Below, one piece after another: positions 62,827 to 64,000 of a stretch of DNA of 64,000 nt. The stretch is from NCBI RefSeq assembly GCF_900167945.1, contig NZ_FUZA01000004.1, positions 1 to 64,000 on the forward strand. Direction: 5' to 3'. The notes under the pieces were generated by a model. It was not told where the DNA came from and did not search any database. It was given only the letters and a program-made list of their open reading frames with translations. This DNA is from Dyadobacter psychrophilus (GTDB lineage: Bacteria; Bacteroidota; Bacteroidia; Cytophagales; Spirosomataceae). Each line of letters opens with the position of its first letter. The stretch's first letter is position 1. A program made the translations under genes and the position numbers.

Positions 62827-63909
62827 TCAGGCTCTGCCCATGCTTTTGAGCATCCTGATGTGTGATCCCAGCGCATTGGCGAAGTTTGCCTTAGCATTGT
62901 AATCCAACCCGAATTCCTGCGCAGTGGCTTGTACAATAGGCGATAGTGCGTGATAGTGAATGTGGGAAATGGATGGGAACAAATGATGTTCGATCTGGTA
63001 ATCCAGGCCGCCGATATACCACGACAAAAAGCGGTTTCTTCCCGCAAAATTGGAAGTGGTTTGCAGCTGATGCACTGCCCATGCATTTTCAACACAACCC
63101 AGGTTGTTAGGCTCCGGCTGATCAACACCTTCAACAACGTGCGCCATCTGGAAAACAGTGCTCAGGATCATTCCCGCAGTACAATGCATGGCCATAAATC
63201 CGATAAACCACTGTCCGAATGTTAAGGATGTGAAATAAAGCGGAATCACGCAAATGAACAGGATGTAGGCAACTTTGGTAACCACAAGCCTGATAAGCTC
63301 TTTCCGGGGAAAAGGCTTGGTCATGCCAGATTCGGACATTTTGTTAAAAAGAGAAATTTCCTTGAAGTCTTTCCACAGGAACGACAAGGTCATCAGACTA
63401 TATAAAAAGAATGCGTAAATGTGCTGGAAACGGTGAATTTGCTTTTGTTTTTCCTGAAACGATAAGCGGAGCAGAAACTTGCCGGTAATGTCTTCGTCTA
63501 CTTCATGAATGTTGGTGTATGTGTGATGAAGCCTGTTGTGCTGCACTTCCCAGTTATAAGCATTGCCTCCCAAAAGATAAATTGACGCACCAAAAAATTT
63601 GTTCAGCACATTGGAAGTGGCCAACGATCCGTGAATGGCATCATGCATGACAGACATTCCAACCCCGGCCACGCCAAATCCCATCACAATGGTCATGATG
63701 AACATGGATAAGTTTGAGAAACTGCCTGAGAGAATAAGAATGTAAGGAATCAAATACAGGCTTAGCATGAAGAATGCCTTGTAAATGATCTTTTTGCCGC
63801 CCGACTTGCAAATGTTATTGGAAGAGAAATACTGATCTACCCGTTGTCGAAGTGTAGGAAAGAATGTGCTCTTACCCGCATTCGTAAACTTGATTTTTTG
63901 ATATTGCAT
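62827..63909 (-). CDS. acyl-CoA/acyl-lipid fatty acid desaturase (front-end type)
   Basis: The 360-residue integral-membrane di-iron desaturase has all three His boxes: HDAIHGS (H89-H93), HNRLHHTYTN (H124, H128, H129), and QIEHHLFPSISHIHY in the C-terminal part with QxxHH. The QxxHH form is typical of delta-5/delta-6 front-end enzymes; here there is no fused cytochrome b5. It introduces a double bond into fatty acids and likely adjusts membrane fluidity. It is transcribed from the right edge of the window; 91 bases upstream hold no clear gene. Confidence 0.9.
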   Translation of the reverse strand: MQYQKIKFTNAGKSTFFPTLRQRVDQYFSSNNICKSGGKKIIYKAFFMLSLYLIPYILILSGSFSNLSMFIMTIVMGFGVAGVGMSVMHDAIHGSLATSNVLNKFFGASIYLLGGNAYNWEVQHNRLHHTYTNIHEVDEDITGKFLLRLSFQEKQKQIHRFQHIYAFFLYSLMTLSFLWKDFKEISLFNKMSESGMTKPFPRKELIRLVVTKVAYILFICVIPLYFTSLTFGQWFIGFMAMHCTAGMILSTVFQMAHVVEGVDQPEPNNLGCVENAWAVHQLQTTSNFAGRNRFLSWYIGGLDYQIEHHLFPSISHIHYHALSPIVQATAQEFGLDYNAKANFANALGSHIRMLKSMGRA

Positions 63910-64000
63910 ATTAGAGGCGGTAACAAAAAGTATCTTAATTGAAATAAATAAACAGCCCCTTAGGAACGCAGTTATCGTGAAAATATTAGTTAAAGGTAGG

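Noticed and set aside
1..64000. CRISPR arrays, insertion sequences, prophage genes, rRNA and tRNA genes
   Set aside because: By eye no evenly spaced direct repeats, transposase or integrase motifs, or cloverleaf/TPsiC signatures were found in any intergenic region.

Overview
The window looks like a chromosomal segment of a Bacteroidota bacterium, most likely Cytophagales/Spirosomaceae and close to Dyadobacter. The reasons are a SusC/SusD pair, DUF1080 (3-keto-glycoside hydrolase-like) proteins, a bacterial histone H1-like protein, a serine-palmitoyltransferase-type enzyme, DUF4286, paired Tat-exported ferritin-like proteins, and Bacteroidota-type promoter elements (TTTG / TAnnTTTG). The genus is inferred from gene content; no rRNA or tRNA gene was seen. 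About fifty protein genes are supported, most of them housekeeping or accessory metabolism. There is no phage, insertion sequence or CRISPR array.

Layout. 1-325 holds a GC-rich, hairpin-forming repeat end and a terminator. 326-8950 carries a DUF5009/HGSNAT-like membrane protein, an AlkZ-like glycosylase, ispD, queA, accC, spt (sphingolipid synthesis), an H1-like protein, a MaoC hydratase and a ribosome hibernation factor. 9178-15459 carries DUF4286, a four-His membrane protein, cysM, two hydrolases, fadD and a GNAT acetyltransferase. 15489-21081 is a minus-strand run: a Tat-exported sulfite dehydrogenase and its cytochrome c, a secreted nuclease, and three uncharacterised proteins, two of which share an unusual coiled-coil / four-TM / coiled-coil plan. 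21314-23741 has two ferritin-like proteins divergent from a PepSY/BLIP-like protein across a regulatory gap. 23875-27773 is a sigma-54 response regulator convergent with, and overlapping, a hybrid kinase.

27920-32695 is a keto-sugar/DUF1080 cluster. 34538-35848 is the most striking locus: a 51-residue signal-peptide-bearing Cys peptide (ending CPACGMG) directly followed by a DUF692/MNIO enzyme, which is the arrangement of an iron-enzyme-modified RiPP. It is followed by an alpha-glucan phosphorylase that appears to lack the PLP lysine and by a Uma2-family protein. 38265-42019 is a minus-strand envelope operon (Omp85-like, lipoprotein, cyclophilin, RmlD-like SDR).

42192-52202 is a SusC/SusD uptake locus with a truncated FecR-like leader, a calcineurin-type phosphatase lipoprotein, a polytopic membrane protein and a DegT aminotransferase. 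52226-58324 encodes a 2032-residue alpha-2-macroglobulin with an intact CAEQ thioester motif and an internal TonB-box/SusC-like motif. 58596-62825 is an RND efflux adaptor and pump, followed convergently by a front-end-type fatty acid desaturase.
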